This document shows positions 34,364 to 44,400 of a stretch of 64,000 nt of DNA, piece after piece. Origin of the DNA: Arcanobacterium_A bovis (GTDB lineage Bacteria; Actinomycetota; Actinomycetes; Actinomycetales; Actinomycetaceae); the NCBI RefSeq assembly GCF_042655305.1, contig NZ_JBHSLR010000005.1. One strand, given 5' to 3'. Every line of letters begins with the position of its first letter. Within the stretch, counting starts at the first letter, position 1. Made by a program: the position numbers and the translations under genes. A model generated the notes under the pieces. The model saw only the letters and a list, made by a program, of their open reading frames with translations. It searched no databases and was not told where the DNA came from.

Positions 34364-36661
34364 ATGAGAATAATAGGCACTAAAATGAGTCACATATCTA
34401 AAAAGACAAAGTTCCACGCAGTTCTTGCTGCATGCACAGCTGCCCTGATTGCGTCTCCGTTCGCATTTTGCGGCGATATTGCACATGCAACACAAACTCC
34501 GGCAGGAACGACGTCGGTACCAGTAGTTGCGAACAGCGGCAAGAGTAACGGCAGCGATCAGTGGGGCTATATCGGCGAAATCGATACCCAAAATGGCACC
34601 GGAACAGTGTTTACGTACGGTCTGGCTTTCGACCCCACCGATCAATCGCTGGTTGTAACTGACTCTGGAAAAGTACTTTCCAGTAGGTTCGGATGTTTCA
34701 TCGTCGGTAAGTCTTCGCCATGTCAGGTAGGCACCCCACAAATCTTTGATTACCCACTCACGTCCGCAGCTCAAAGTGCCACCAGCGAGAAATCCTTCTC
34801 TGATTACTTGGTCGATGGCACATACTCGAGCTTGGCTCCAGGGACAGCAAATGGGGCGAATGCCGGTCTGGGCAAGCGATACGTTGATCTCGCCAATCGT
34901 AATACCGTCACATTTCCCGCCAACGAACAGCTTGTACACGGCCCGCGTGGTGCAACTTTCACCGCCGATGGCACAGCTTGGATCGTTGACTCCGAGGCTG
35001 TAGCGCCACTATCGGGTTTACCCGGAGCAATCAAACGATTCGGCCAAGACCTTTCAAGCAGTCTGGGAGGAGCAGGCTATCGCCAGGCAACGGGCACGGA
35101 CTCGTGGGCAAATAAAGACAAACCCGGTATGCTGCAATACTCCGTGGGAATAACAACCACACCGCAAAATACGGTATTGGCAAACACAGAAGTTAGTAAC
35201 TACATACAAGAATTTAACGCTGACGGTACATTTAAACGCACCATTAAACTCAATTTACCTCCAGGCACGTACGACGCAAGCGATTCTGGTTTTCGAGATC
35301 CCTACGGAGTCGCTGTAGACCCAGTAGATTCGAGCATGTATATCGCGCTGGCTGAATTCAAACTTGACTCAGCACGCTGGAAAGACAAGCCAATCTTCAT
35401 TGAAAAGCGCGATAAAGACGGGAAACTCCTCTCCACCTTCGGGCAAGGACACCTCGGTGCAAACGATGTAGTGTTCAACGTCGTCGTTGAGCCCAAGACT
35501 CGCGACGTCTACGCATGGACAGGTAGCGGGAATATTCAGCAGTTCACGAAAGACGGCGTGTGGGTACGCGAGTTTACAGCCGCAGAATTTCCTGGTCTGA
35601 GCACGGTACGCGATCTTGTGTTTGATGCGAACGGACGTATGTACATTTCAGTTGCCGAGGGAACCTCCAGAACGCGCGTTATGATACTTGGAAAGACGCC
35701 GTCACCCATCGTCAATTCCCAAGCTCAGTGCTCAGCGGATAACGGCGGAACAGCCGCGTTGAACTGGTCAAGCGATTCGGCTAACGCAACCCCGTACCAA
35801 CAAACAGACATATTGGACTATGTGGTAGAAAAGCGGCTGAAAGGAACGACGGACTTCGCCGTCGTCGCAAAAACAACCGCTTCAACTGAAACCTCCCGAA
35901 CACTCACAGGACTTGGCGACCCTTACCAATACGAATACCGCATTTCGGCGTGGAATGAAGCAGGAAATTCCGACACCCAGATTGTTTCTTGCGATATTAA
36001 GAAGAGCGGTGTGAGCGTTGCGGATCCTAAAGGCGGAATTTACACTGCTCAGTATTCCATTGATGTAATGAATCCAAGCTCGTCTGAGACGCGCACATAC
36101 GACCCAATTGTGGACACTCCTGACTTTACTCAAGGGGTAAAGGTAGTAGGCGCCTCGTACACTTTGACGGCTGCCGATGGCACCAAACTGAGTGGCGATC
36201 TAGGCTCTGCCGCTCCATTCAAGCTGGGCTCGACACCGCGGACTATTGCGGCAAACGGAACGGATCACTACACCGTCGCTGTTCAGTACCAGCTCACGGA
36301 ATCTATCGACCAGCCAAGCAAATGTGGAACGACGCCGACTGCCGGGCAAGGACTTTTCAACACAGCAACGCTGGTGTGGACGACGAACGGTACAGCTACA
36401 GCAAGTTCGTCCAGCTCAGCTTGCTTGAATCCGAGTACGGTGGTGGAAGCTGTGCCTACACCGCCCGTGACTGTTGAGCCGACGCCGCCAACACCCGTTC
36501 TCGATGGTGACTCCAGTGCGAGCGCGCCAGCTTCGAAGTTGGCAAGCACTGGAGGCGCAGATATCAATGCATGGGCAGTACTTGGTCTTATGTTGGTCTT
36601 TGGTGGCGGGGTTATGACCGTAATCGGAGGCGCTGCCAGACGCCGGGCGTTGGCGGTTTAA
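34364..36661 (+). CDS. Cell-wall-anchored surface protein with LPXTG-like signal
   Basis: The 765-residue protein starts with a signal peptide (FHAVLAACTAALIASPFAF... AHA-TQ). It continues with a region of repeated blade-like segments (GFRDPYGVAVDPVDSSMYIAL, DLVFDANGRMYISV) that recalls an NHL/beta-propeller. A fibronectin III-like domain follows, then a DUF11-like Ig domain and a Pro/Thr linker. The end has LASTG (726-730), a hydrophobic helix and RRRALAV, a sortase sorting signal with A in place of P. It should be attached to peptidoglycan on the cell surface. The ligand is unknown. An ATG at 34385 is an alternative start. Confidence 0.8.
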   Translation: MRIIGTKMSHISKKTKFHAVLAACTAALIASPFAFCGDIAHATQTPAGTTSVPVVANSGKSNGSDQWGYIGEIDTQNGTGTVFTYGLAFDPTDQSLVVTDSGKVLSSRFGCFIVGKSSPCQVGTPQIFDYPLTSAAQSATSEKSFSDYLVDGTYSSLAPGTANGANAGLGKRYVDLANRNTVTFPANEQLVHGPRGATFTADGTAWIVDSEAVAPLSGLPGAIKRFGQDLSSSLGGAGYRQATGTDSWANKDKPGMLQYSVGITTTPQNTVLANTEVSNYIQEFNADGTFKRTIKLNLPPGTYDASDSGFRDPYGVAVDPVDSSMYIALAEFKLDSARWKDKPIFIEKRDKDGKLLSTFGQGHLGANDVVFNVVVEPKTRDVYAWTGSGNIQQFTKDGVWVREFTAAEFPGLSTVRDLVFDANGRMYISVAEGTSRTRVMILGKTPSPIVNSQAQCSADNGGTAALNWSSDSANATPYQQTDILDYVVEKRLKGTTDFAVVAKTTASTETSRTLTGLGDPYQYEYRISAWNEAGNSDTQIVSCDIKKSGVSVADPKGGIYTAQYSIDVMNPSSSETRTYDPIVDTPDFTQGVKVVGASYTLTAADGTKLSGDLGSAAPFKLGSTPRTIAANGTDHYTVAVQYQLTESIDQPSKCGTTPTAGQGLFNTATLVWTTNGTATASSSSSACLNPSTVVEAVPTPPVTVEPTPPTPVLDGDSSASAPASKLASTGGADINAWAVLGLMLVFGGGVMTVIGGAARRRALAV

Positions 36662-36710
36662 CCATGCTGGCCTCGCGATTTAATATTTCACAAATCAATA
36701 CAGAAAACAG

Positions 36711-36740
36711 TTGACAATTCAAAGTATTCGAACTTATGAT
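36711..36740 (+). promoter_or_regulatory. Promoter of the tracrRNA
   Basis: TTGACA at 36711-36716 and TATGAT at 36735-36740 are spaced by 18 bases, close to consensus for the main sigma factor. The predicted start at about 36747 falls right at the anti-repeat. Confidence 0.75.
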
Positions 36741-36746
36741 TGATCC

Positions 36747-36838
36747 ATAACTGATTCTCAGTAAGCTACGCCACGTTTGCGTAGTCGAATGCTAAAAGCA
36801 TTTATTGCTTAATCGGGCGCCATGGGCGCCCGATTTGC
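36747..36838 (+). ncRNA. tracrRNA of the type II-C CRISPR system
   Basis: The 15-base stretch TAACTGATTCTCAGT at 36748-36762 pairs along its whole length with the first 15 bases of the crRNA-strand repeat (GCTGGGAATCAGTTA), with two G-U pairs. It is followed by AAGC and a hairpin CTACGC/GCGTAG (36766-36783). A second small hairpin AATGCT/AGCATT comes next (36788-36802), and then a GC-rich terminator hairpin ATCGGGCGCC/GGCGCCCGAT (36812-36834) with a short T tail. This order matches the tracrRNA used by Corynebacterium diphtheriae Cas9, including the CTCAGTAAGC junction. It lies between the surface protein and cas9, on the cas strand. Confidence 0.87.
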
Positions 36839-36901
36839 ATTTCCGATCAGATATTCAACAACTTACCTTACAAAAGTCACACATTTGCAAAAGATATTGT
36901 G

Positions 36902-36913
36902 AATAATAGTTGT
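36902..36913 (+). promoter_or_regulatory. Putative -10 element of leaderless cas9
   Basis: AATAAT at 36902-36907 is followed by six bases and the ATG at 36914. No Shine-Dalgarno precedes that ATG, as at several other genes of the window. Confidence 0.4.
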
Positions 36914-39900
36914 ATGAAGACAATGAATTATAACGTCGGCGTTGACGTTGGAACGAACTCTGTTGGTTTATGTGCACTCGAGATCGGCGAGAATGGCCTT
37001 CCGACTCGAATCCTAAATTCTGTTGTTTATGTGCATGATTCTGGCGTAGATCCAGAGCAGCGTAAGAAAGCAATTACACGACTGGCCACAAGCGGCGTTG
37101 CACGACGTACACGACGCCTATATCGGCGTCGTAAGCAAAGACTCCGCGCATTGGACGATTTCCTTACAGCAAAGGGATACCCAATCATAAATCTCGAAGA
37201 AATCGCTGACCCTCACGCTCCTTGGCATATTCGCGCCAAACTTGCTCGTGAAGAGCTGCCTGCTGATGAATTCCCTTCAGCGCTTTCTATCACACTTCGC
37301 CATATGGCAAGGCACCGCGGATGGCGCAGCCCGTACGCAAGTGTGAAGTCACTGCATTTGCCCGCTGCGGATTCTGAAGAGTTCAAGAAATTAAAGGAAC
37401 GACTTACTGAATACAACGGCGTTATGCCTGACGAAGATGCCACTCCAGCCGAAATCATCGCCGATATGATTGCGGACTATACGAAAGTACGTGGCGAGGG
37501 CGGCATTCTCGGAGGCAAACTCCGTCAATCTGACAACGCAAATGAACTACGGAAGATTGCCGCAAAACAGGGCATATCAACAGAAGACATCAATGACATC
37601 ATCGATGTAGTATTCGATGCAAAATCACCAGTGGGTAGCGCAGCGTCTCGCACAGGAAAAGATGAACTACCAGGCCAACATCATCTCCCCCGCGCAGAAA
37701 AAGCGCACCCCGCTTTCCAAAAGTATCGCATCGTGTCAGTTGTAGCGAACCTGCGTATTCGTGAAGACGCCGGAACCACACGTTCGCTCACCAAAGACGA
37801 GCGTCTAAAAGTGGTGGAATTCCTTATGGAAGCTTCTAGTGACGACGCCGTAACATGGACGGACGTAGCAGAACTGCTCGGCGTCGTCCGCGATAATTTG
37901 GAAGGAACTGCAAAAGAAGGACCTGATGGCGAACGTCCTTATGCAAAACCTCCTGTTAACGTGACGAACCAGCGGATTGTTAAAGCAAAACCTAAGGCTC
38001 TGTCACTATGGTGGCAAGACGCTTCTGAAGACGAGCGCGCAGCATTAATTGCGTTGATGTCCAACGCGGACATTCTCGAAGACGATGCTGATGGAGCTGA
38101 AGCAGCGCAGAGTTTCCTCGCAGGATTATCTGATAAAGAGTTAGAAGAGCTCAGTGGGGTCGACTTGCCGGCTGGCCGTGCCGCGTACTCTGTGGACTCG
38201 TTGACGCGCTTGACAAATCGCATGCTTAACGAAGGTATAGATCTTCATGAGGCACGCAAAGCAGAGTTTGGAGTCGACGATTCATGGAAACCATCCGCTG
38301 ATCCCATCGGCTTGCCAGTTGGAAATCCGGGCGTCGATCGAGTATTGAAGATCGTCAACCGGTGGCTGACGAGTGCTATAAAAGAATTTGGCTACCCGAA
38401 CGTCGTCAATATTGAGCATATGCGTGACGGCTTCGTGTCGGAAAAAATGGCGCGCGAATATGAACGTGAAAACGGCAAGAGAGCTGAGCGAAACCGTAAC
38501 ATCGTTGAGCAGATCCATGCTGATCAAGGTTCAGGGCGCGTGCGAAAGTCCGATATAACCCGATACCTTGCAGTAAAACGCCAAAACTGCCAGTGCGCAT
38601 ATTGTGGCGCCCAAATTTCAATGAACGACTGCGAAATGGATCATATTGTTCCACGCAAAGGCGTGGGTTCGACCAATACGCGTAATAACTTGGCGGCAGT
38701 CTGTATCTCATGCAACCGCTCGAAGGGCAACATCCCGTTCCGAGTCTGGGCGCAACAAAATCCTAACCCAGAAATCACACTTGCAAAGGCGGTTGATCGT
38801 GTTAAGCATTGGCACTATGAAGAAGGATTGAGCACCAAGCAGTGGAACAATTTCAAGAAAGATGTAATAGACCGCCTGTCACGCACAAGTGAGGATCCTG
38901 AACTCGATAACCGGTCAATGGAATCTGTTGCCTGGATGGCTAACGAGCTCCGCCACCGCATTGAGTATTTCCTCAAACAGGAAAACCCCAACTCAAAGGT
39001 AGGAGTATATCAAGGAAAAATTACTGCACAAGCTCGTAAAGCATCAGGTTTTGAAGATCGCGTTGAGATGATTGGCGGCGGCGGCAAGACTCGCTTGGAT
39101 CGGCGTCATCATGCGATGGATGCGGCTACTATTGCATTAATGTCTCCTGGTATCTCGAAAACACTTGCTGAGCGTATCAACCTCCGAGATACCGAGCGGA
39201 TGCTTCGCAAGGCTGAAACATGGAAAGAATACCGCGGACGATTTGATGGAGCTAAGCAGAGCTTTGGCGAATGGATAAATAAGATGGATCGGCTATCTTT
39301 CTTGTTTAATGACGCGCTAGCAACGGACTCCATTCCTGTTATGGAGAATCTACGGCTCGGGCTCGGGAACGGACGAGCTCACGACGATAGCATTCGAAAG
39401 TTGACTTATAAGGAAGTCGGCTCGGCATGGACAACAACTGAAATTGACCGCGCCTCAAGTGAAGCTCTGTGGTGTGCGCTCACACGCTGCGAAGATTTTG
39501 ATGCGAAAACTGGCTTACCGGAAAACGACACACGCCAGATTCGGGTAAAGAATGAGTACTTCACAGCGAAAGATACTGTGGGTATTTTCGGCACAGGAGC
39601 AGCTGCTATTGCTGTTCGTGGAGGCTATGCAGAAATTGGCAATACTATTCATCACGCACGTGTCTACCGTATCAATGGAAAGAAGCCAGTTTTTGCGATG
39701 GTTCGCGTATTCATGTGCGATTTAATCTCGCACCGCGGTGAGGATCTCTTCAACGTGGAACTCAAGCCACAAAGCATCTCAATACGCGCTGCTGAACCGA
39801 AGATTCGAAAGGCGCTGGCGGACGGCACAGCTGAATACCTCGGTTGGCTGGTAGCTGGTGATGAGATGGTTATTGATATTAGCAATCCGAAACTAATTTC

Positions 39901-40186
39901 TGGACAGATAAAGGAAATGTTGGATGATTTCCCAGGTCAGAATAGATTTAGGGTGGCTGGGTTCTATTCGAATGCAAGACTCAGATTACGTCCTGCAATG
40001 CTCTCAGCAGAAGGATTAAAAGATCAACATTGCGAAAGTTCGTACAAAATTATTGACGGCGGTGGTTGGTTTCCTGCAATCAACGTTATCTGTCAATACG
40101 GAAGTCCTCATGTCATTAGGAGGAGCGCACTTGGTGTTCCACGAACGCACTCGAAACACGGCCTTCCAGAATCATGGCACGCCTAA
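36914..40186 (+). CDS. cas9: CRISPR-associated endonuclease Cas9, type II-C
   Basis: The 1090-residue protein starts VGVDVGTNSVG (RuvC-I, D11), followed by an Arg-rich bridge helix (RRTRRLYRRRKQRLRAL). RuvC-II is NIEHMRD (E501). The HNH domain is CAYCGAQISMNDCEMDHIVPR with D576/H577 and a CxxC pair (CAYC, CISC). RuvC-III is HHAMDAATIAL (H733, D736). All catalytic residues are present. Its length matches the compact Actinomyces naeslundii and Corynebacterium Cas9 proteins. It cuts DNA guided by crRNA:tracrRNA. ATG 36914 is preferred; GTG 36899 is possible. Its end overlaps cas1 by 13 bases. No csn2 or cas4 is present. Confidence 0.97.
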   Translation: MKTMNYNVGVDVGTNSVGLCALEIGENGLPTRILNSVVYVHDSGVDPEQRKKAITRLATSGVARRTRRLYRRRKQRLRALDDFLTAKGYPIINLEEIADPHAPWHIRAKLAREELPADEFPSALSITLRHMARHRGWRSPYASVKSLHLPAADSEEFKKLKERLTEYNGVMPDEDATPAEIIADMIADYTKVRGEGGILGGKLRQSDNANELRKIAAKQGISTEDINDIIDVVFDAKSPVGSAASRTGKDELPGQHHLPRAEKAHPAFQKYRIVSVVANLRIREDAGTTRSLTKDERLKVVEFLMEASSDDAVTWTDVAELLGVVRDNLEGTAKEGPDGERPYAKPPVNVTNQRIVKAKPKALSLWWQDASEDERAALIALMSNADILEDDADGAEAAQSFLAGLSDKELEELSGVDLPAGRAAYSVDSLTRLTNRMLNEGIDLHEARKAEFGVDDSWKPSADPIGLPVGNPGVDRVLKIVNRWLTSAIKEFGYPNVVNIEHMRDGFVSEKMAREYERENGKRAERNRNIVEQIHADQGSGRVRKSDITRYLAVKRQNCQCAYCGAQISMNDCEMDHIVPRKGVGSTNTRNNLAAVCISCNRSKGNIPFRVWAQQNPNPEITLAKAVDRVKHWHYEEGLSTKQWNNFKKDVIDRLSRTSEDPELDNRSMESVAWMANELRHRIEYFLKQENPNSKVGVYQGKITAQARKASGFEDRVEMIGGGGKTRLDRRHHAMDAATIALMSPGISKTLAERINLRDTERMLRKAETWKEYRGRFDGAKQSFGEWINKMDRLSFLFNDALATDSIPVMENLRLGLGNGRAHDDSIRKLTYKEVGSAWTTTEIDRASSEALWCALTRCEDFDAKTGLPENDTRQIRVKNEYFTAKDTVGIFGTGAAAIAVRGGYAEIGNTIHHARVYRINGKKPVFAMVRVFMCDLISHRGEDLFNVELKPQSISIRAAEPKIRKALADGTAEYLGWLVAGDEMVIDISNPKLISGQIKEMLDDFPGQNRFRVAGFYSNARLRLRPAMLSAEGLKDQHCESSYKIIDGGGWFPAINVICQYGSPHVIRRSALGVPRTHSKHGLPESWHA

Positions 40187-41115
40187 ATGCGGAGCAATGG
40201 AGGATCCTCGATTTTTCAAGCTTTCAAGGGAAGGTTTCGCCTGATCGAGGATCTCTCCTTATTACGCCTGACGGCGGCGATGCCGTTAGGGTTCCTACTG
40301 CTGACGTTGGAATCGTTTTTATCGGTGTAAACACACGTTTTTCGGCTGGTGCGCTTCACCGGTTATTTGGAGACGATGTTTCGGTGATCTTCTGTGACTG
40401 GAAAGGCGTACCAATTGGTGGTGCTTATGCTTGGAGTGAACACAGCAGGGTTGGTGCTAGGCAGATTGCACAGATGGAAAGCTCATTGCCACGGCGTAAA
40501 TCTGCGTGGGCAAGCGTGGTTAAGGCCAAAATCCTCGGACAGGCGAACGTACTAGACTTCTGTAGAAGACCAAACGCAGGATTGCTACGTAGACTTGCTA
40601 AGGAATTAAAATCAGGCGATTCGTCCAATAATGAGGGACAAGCAGCTAGAATCTATTGGAGTTCTTTGTGGGGCGACGAAGGGTTTCGTCGTCAACCCGG
40701 CGTGCGAGATGACGTATTTACATCAAACGCTTTGCTCGATTATGGATACACCGTGCTGCGCGGCCATGCAATGAGAGCAGTGCTCTCTGCTGGGCTCACT
40801 CCAGCACTAGGGATGTTTCATCGCGGGCGATCAAATAACTTCAATCTTGCGGACGACCTCATAGAGCCTTTCCGTCCTGCCATTGACGCATGCGTAGCAT
40901 CAACGTTGTGCAACGAATCGATCGACTCCAAAGAAGCTCGAAAAGAGTTAGTCCAAGTTGCCGGCGATAGTTTCGGCGAAAGCGGAAACTCAATTCCTGC
41001 GGAACTAGTAAATCTGGCACAACATTACGGTCAATACCTAGAAGGCGATATCAATAAGCTCTCTATAAATGTGTGGAAACCCACACTAACGCTCGGGATC
41101 TACGATGGCGAGTGA
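40174..41115 (+). CDS. cas1: CRISPR integrase Cas1 (type II)
   Basis: The 313-residue protein has the Cas1 catalytic residues: Glu in NNEGQAARIYWSSLWG, His in GMFHRGRSNNFN and the acidic residue in LADDLIEPFRPAID. The N-terminal beta domain begins WRILDFSSFQGKVS. It forms the spacer integrase with Cas2. It overlaps cas9 by 13 bases and cas2 by 11, so the three are one translationally linked operon. Confidence 0.97.
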   Translation: MARLNAEQWRILDFSSFQGKVSPDRGSLLITPDGGDAVRVPTADVGIVFIGVNTRFSAGALHRLFGDDVSVIFCDWKGVPIGGAYAWSEHSRVGARQIAQMESSLPRRKSAWASVVKAKILGQANVLDFCRRPNAGLLRRLAKELKSGDSSNNEGQAARIYWSSLWGDEGFRRQPGVRDDVFTSNALLDYGYTVLRGHAMRAVLSAGLTPALGMFHRGRSNNFNLADDLIEPFRPAIDACVASTLCNESIDSKEARKELVQVAGDSFGESGNSIPAELVNLAQHYGQYLEGDINKLSINVWKPTLTLGIYDGE

Positions 41116-41425
41116 ACCAATGTGGTGCGTTGTCATGTTTGATCTTCCAACCAAAACAGCGCAAGACAAACGGGAGTACTCACGTTTCAGAAACTCCCTG
41201 CTAGATATAGGTTTTTCCCGGGTTCAATATAGCGTTTATGCCCACTATTCCCCTACCGGACTCATTGGCACTCGACTCGTCAAAGCGATTAAAGCGAATC
41301 TACCCGTCGGTGGCGAAGTTCGTATCTACCATTTGACGGATAAGCAGTGGGCAAAAGCTATCCGTTTTTCCAATCATCATGAAGAACTTCCCGATCCAGA
41401 ACCCGAACAATTGATGATTTTTTGA
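41105..41425 (+). CDS. cas2: CRISPR adaptation protein Cas2
   Basis: The 106-residue protein has the ferredoxin-like Cas2 fold signature WCVVMFDLPTKT (Asp in FDLP), RFRNSLLDIGFSRVQYSVYAHY and a short C-terminal tail EPEQLMIF. It is the structural partner of Cas1 in spacer capture. It ends just before a hairpin at 41429-41463 and the array. Confidence 0.96.
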   Translation: MASEPMWCVVMFDLPTKTAQDKREYSRFRNSLLDIGFSRVQYSVYAHYSPTGLIGTRLVKAIKANLPVGGEVRIYHLTDKQWAKAIRFSNHHEELPDPEPEQLMIF

Positions 41426-41428
41426 TTG

Positions 41429-41463
41429 AAATGGCGCCAGAAAGTGGCTTTCTGGCGCCATTT
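41429..41463. terminator. Hairpin between cas2 and the array
   Basis: AAATGGCGCCAGAAAG and its perfect complement form a 16-base-pair stem with a 3-base loop. A TTTT flank makes it a terminator for the cas operon, and on the other strand it could end the array transcript coming from the right. Confidence 0.75.
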
Positions 41464-41475
41464 TCTAACTCTCCT

Positions 41476-44400
41476 CAAGTCTATCAGGGAGTTAGGTAAC
41501 TGATTCCCAGCCAGACGACATAAGAGTGTCAAAACTCTTCAAGTCTATCAGGGAGTTAGGTAACTGATTCCCAGCCATGATCCTTCCTCCCCTAAATCTG
41601 ATTCAAGTCTATCAGGGAGTTAGGTAACTGATTCCCAGCGCTTTCTCATTCCATTCGAGCGCGTCAACAAGTCTATCAGGGAGTTAGGTAACTGATTCCC
41701 AGCGAATCGATTTACGCACTGCCAAGCGTGGCAAGTCTATCAGGGAGTTAGGTAACTGATTCCCAGCGCTTTCTCATTCCATTCGAGCGCGTCAACAAGT
41801 CTATCAGGGAGTTAGGTAACTGATTCCCAGCGGTCATTCGGATTACCACTATAAGCACGACAAGTCTATCAGGGAGTTAGGTAACTGATTCCCAGCATCT
41901 GATGCGCTTGAGCGTCTCGTTCCGCAAGTCTATCAGGGAGTTAGGTAACTGATTCCCAGCTCGTTTACGCTACTGGTCAAGTTGCCAGCAAGTCTATCAG
42001 GGAGTTAGGTAACTGATTCCCAGCTTGTTTATTGGCATCGCGCAGACCACGGCAAGTCTATCAGGGAGTTAGGTAACTGATTCCCAGCATTAAAATATGA
42101 CGTACCAGTCTTGTCCCAAGTCTATCAGGGAGTTAGGTAACTGATTCCCAGCACAGCAGTGTAGTCATACCCAGCCTGAGCAAGTCTATCAGGGAGTTAG
42201 GTAACTGATTCCCAGCGTTATTTCGGGTATTGGCGTCGCATACGCAAGTCTATCAGGGAGTTAGGTAACTGATTCCCAGCCCTATGACCTGTGGAATACC
42301 TCTGATGACAAGTCTATCAGGGAGTTAGGTAACTGATTCCCAGCGTCTTGGAGTGCTTGTCTGAGTCGTTGGCAAGTCTATCAGGGAGTTAGGTAACTGA
42401 TTCCCAGCTTGGCACGGTGACTTCGCCGCAGGTATCCAAGTCTATCAGGGAGTTAGGTAACTGATTCCCAGCCCAGCTGTAATACTGTGTGTCTGTCTTT
42501 CAAGTCTATCAGGGAGTTAGGTAACTGATTCCCAGCATGCTCATGATGGTTTCCTTTCAAAAAACAAGTCTATCAGGGAGTTAGGTAACTGATTCCCAGC
42601 CACGAATGGTGGGCGTGAGTATTTCCAGCAAGTCTATCAGGGAGTTAGGTAACTGATTCCCAGCTCGAAGGCTTGCAAACCGGATTTTCCGGCAAGTCTA
42701 TCAGGGAGTTAGGTAACTGATTCCCAGCCCCATCTAGCTGTCCGGGAAAACCAGACCAAGTCTATCAGGGAGTTAGGTAACTGATTCCCAGCTTACCTCT
42801 ACGATTGCTAATGTTAGAGTCAAGTCTATCAGGGAGTTAGGTAACTGATTCCCAGCGTTTTCGCTATCCGACTCTACGCGGCACCAAGTCTATCAGGGAG
42901 TTAGGTAACTGATTCCCAGCTGTTTTCTGTGCGAATGTAATCAACGTTCAAGTCTATCAGGGAGTTAGGTAACTGATTCCCAGCCTTTAACACCAATCCA
43001 CATTTTAATTAACAAGTCTATCAGGGAGTTAGGTAACTGATTCCCAGCACGTAGGACTGCCAGCACTAGTGATGAACAAGTCTATCAGGGAGTTAGGTAA
43101 CTGATTCCCAGCAATGCGTTGCAGCTGACGCCTGCGTCGCCAAGTCTATCAGGGAGTTAGGTAACTGATTCCCAGCGAGCCGCGCATCACAACGCGGTCA
43201 TGCGCAAGTCTATCAGGGAGTTAGGTAACTGATTCCCAGCAACAGTCTTCACCATGCTCGATCCGATGCAAGTCTATCAGGGAGTTAGGTAACTGATTCC
43301 CAGCTTCGAAAATCGTTCATATCAAAGCTCGGCAAGTCTATCAGGGAGTTAGGTAACTGATTCCCAGCTAAAGGCGTGCAAAACTCGGCGCAAGCGCAAG
43401 TCTATCAGGGAGTTAGGTAACTGATTCCCAGCATGTCCCCGATCTTAAGAGCGGTGATGACAAGTCTATCAGGGAGTTAGGTAACTGATTCCCAGCCGTT
43501 GTCGGTGATGCGTTCGGCGATTGTCAAGTCTATCAGGGAGTTAGGTAACTGATTCCCAGCTTGATCTGGTTGGGGTGGTCGATCACGTACAAGTCTATCA
43601 GGGAGTTAGGTAACTGATTCCCAGCTTTCTTGCAAATGTTCCTTTTCTGTTCTCAAGTCTATCAGGGAGTTAGGTAACTGATTCCCAGCGTGCCGCGACG
43701 CGGGAGAATGACAACGACAAGTCTATCAGGGAGTTAGGTAACTGATTCCCAGCGAATCGCTCGAGGGAGGAATGCCCGCGCCAAGTCTATCAGGGAGTTA
43801 GGTAACTGATTCCCAGCTAGGTTGAATAATCATATTTTTTACATTCAAGTCTATCAGGGAGTTAGGTAACTGATTCCCAGCTTACTTCGATTCTTGAGCA
43901 GGTCAAAGCCAAGTCTATCAGGGAGTTAGGTAACTGATTCCCAGCCAGAGCCCATGAAATTAAAACACGTTCGCAAGTCTATCAGGGAGTTAGGTAACTG
44001 ATTCCCAGCTGCCCCACCAGCGGTAGAGTAGGCTAGACAAGTCTATCAGGGAGTTAGGTAACTGATTCCCAGCCTTAGCTGTTTTACCTGACGAAGTGCC
44101 GCAAGTCTATCAGGGAGTTAGGTAACTGATTCCCAGCAACGGCTTCTTGACCTACCTGCCGCGCAGCAAGTCTATCAGGGAGTTAGGTAACTGATTCCCA
44201 GCGACACGCCGTATAGCTTATAACTGTACACCAAGTCTATCAGGGAGTTAGGTAACTGATTCCCAGCTGGCTGCTGCTGGAAATAAACGAGAGTACAAGT
44301 CTATCAGGGAGTTAGGTAACTGATTCCCAGCGGTACAGAATACCTTTACTGTGACGTATCCAAGTCTATCAGGGAGTTAGGTAACTGATTCCCAGCCTAT

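Noticed and set aside
34364..36661. The surface protein as part of the CRISPR locus
   Set aside because: It has a signal peptide and sorting signal, its own transcription unit, and the tracrRNA promoter lies between it and cas9; adjacency alone is not evidence.
41429..41475. A CRISPR leader between cas2 and the first repeat
   Set aside because: Only 50 bases are available and most are a perfect hairpin; no AT-rich leader-like sequence is seen, so none is annotated.
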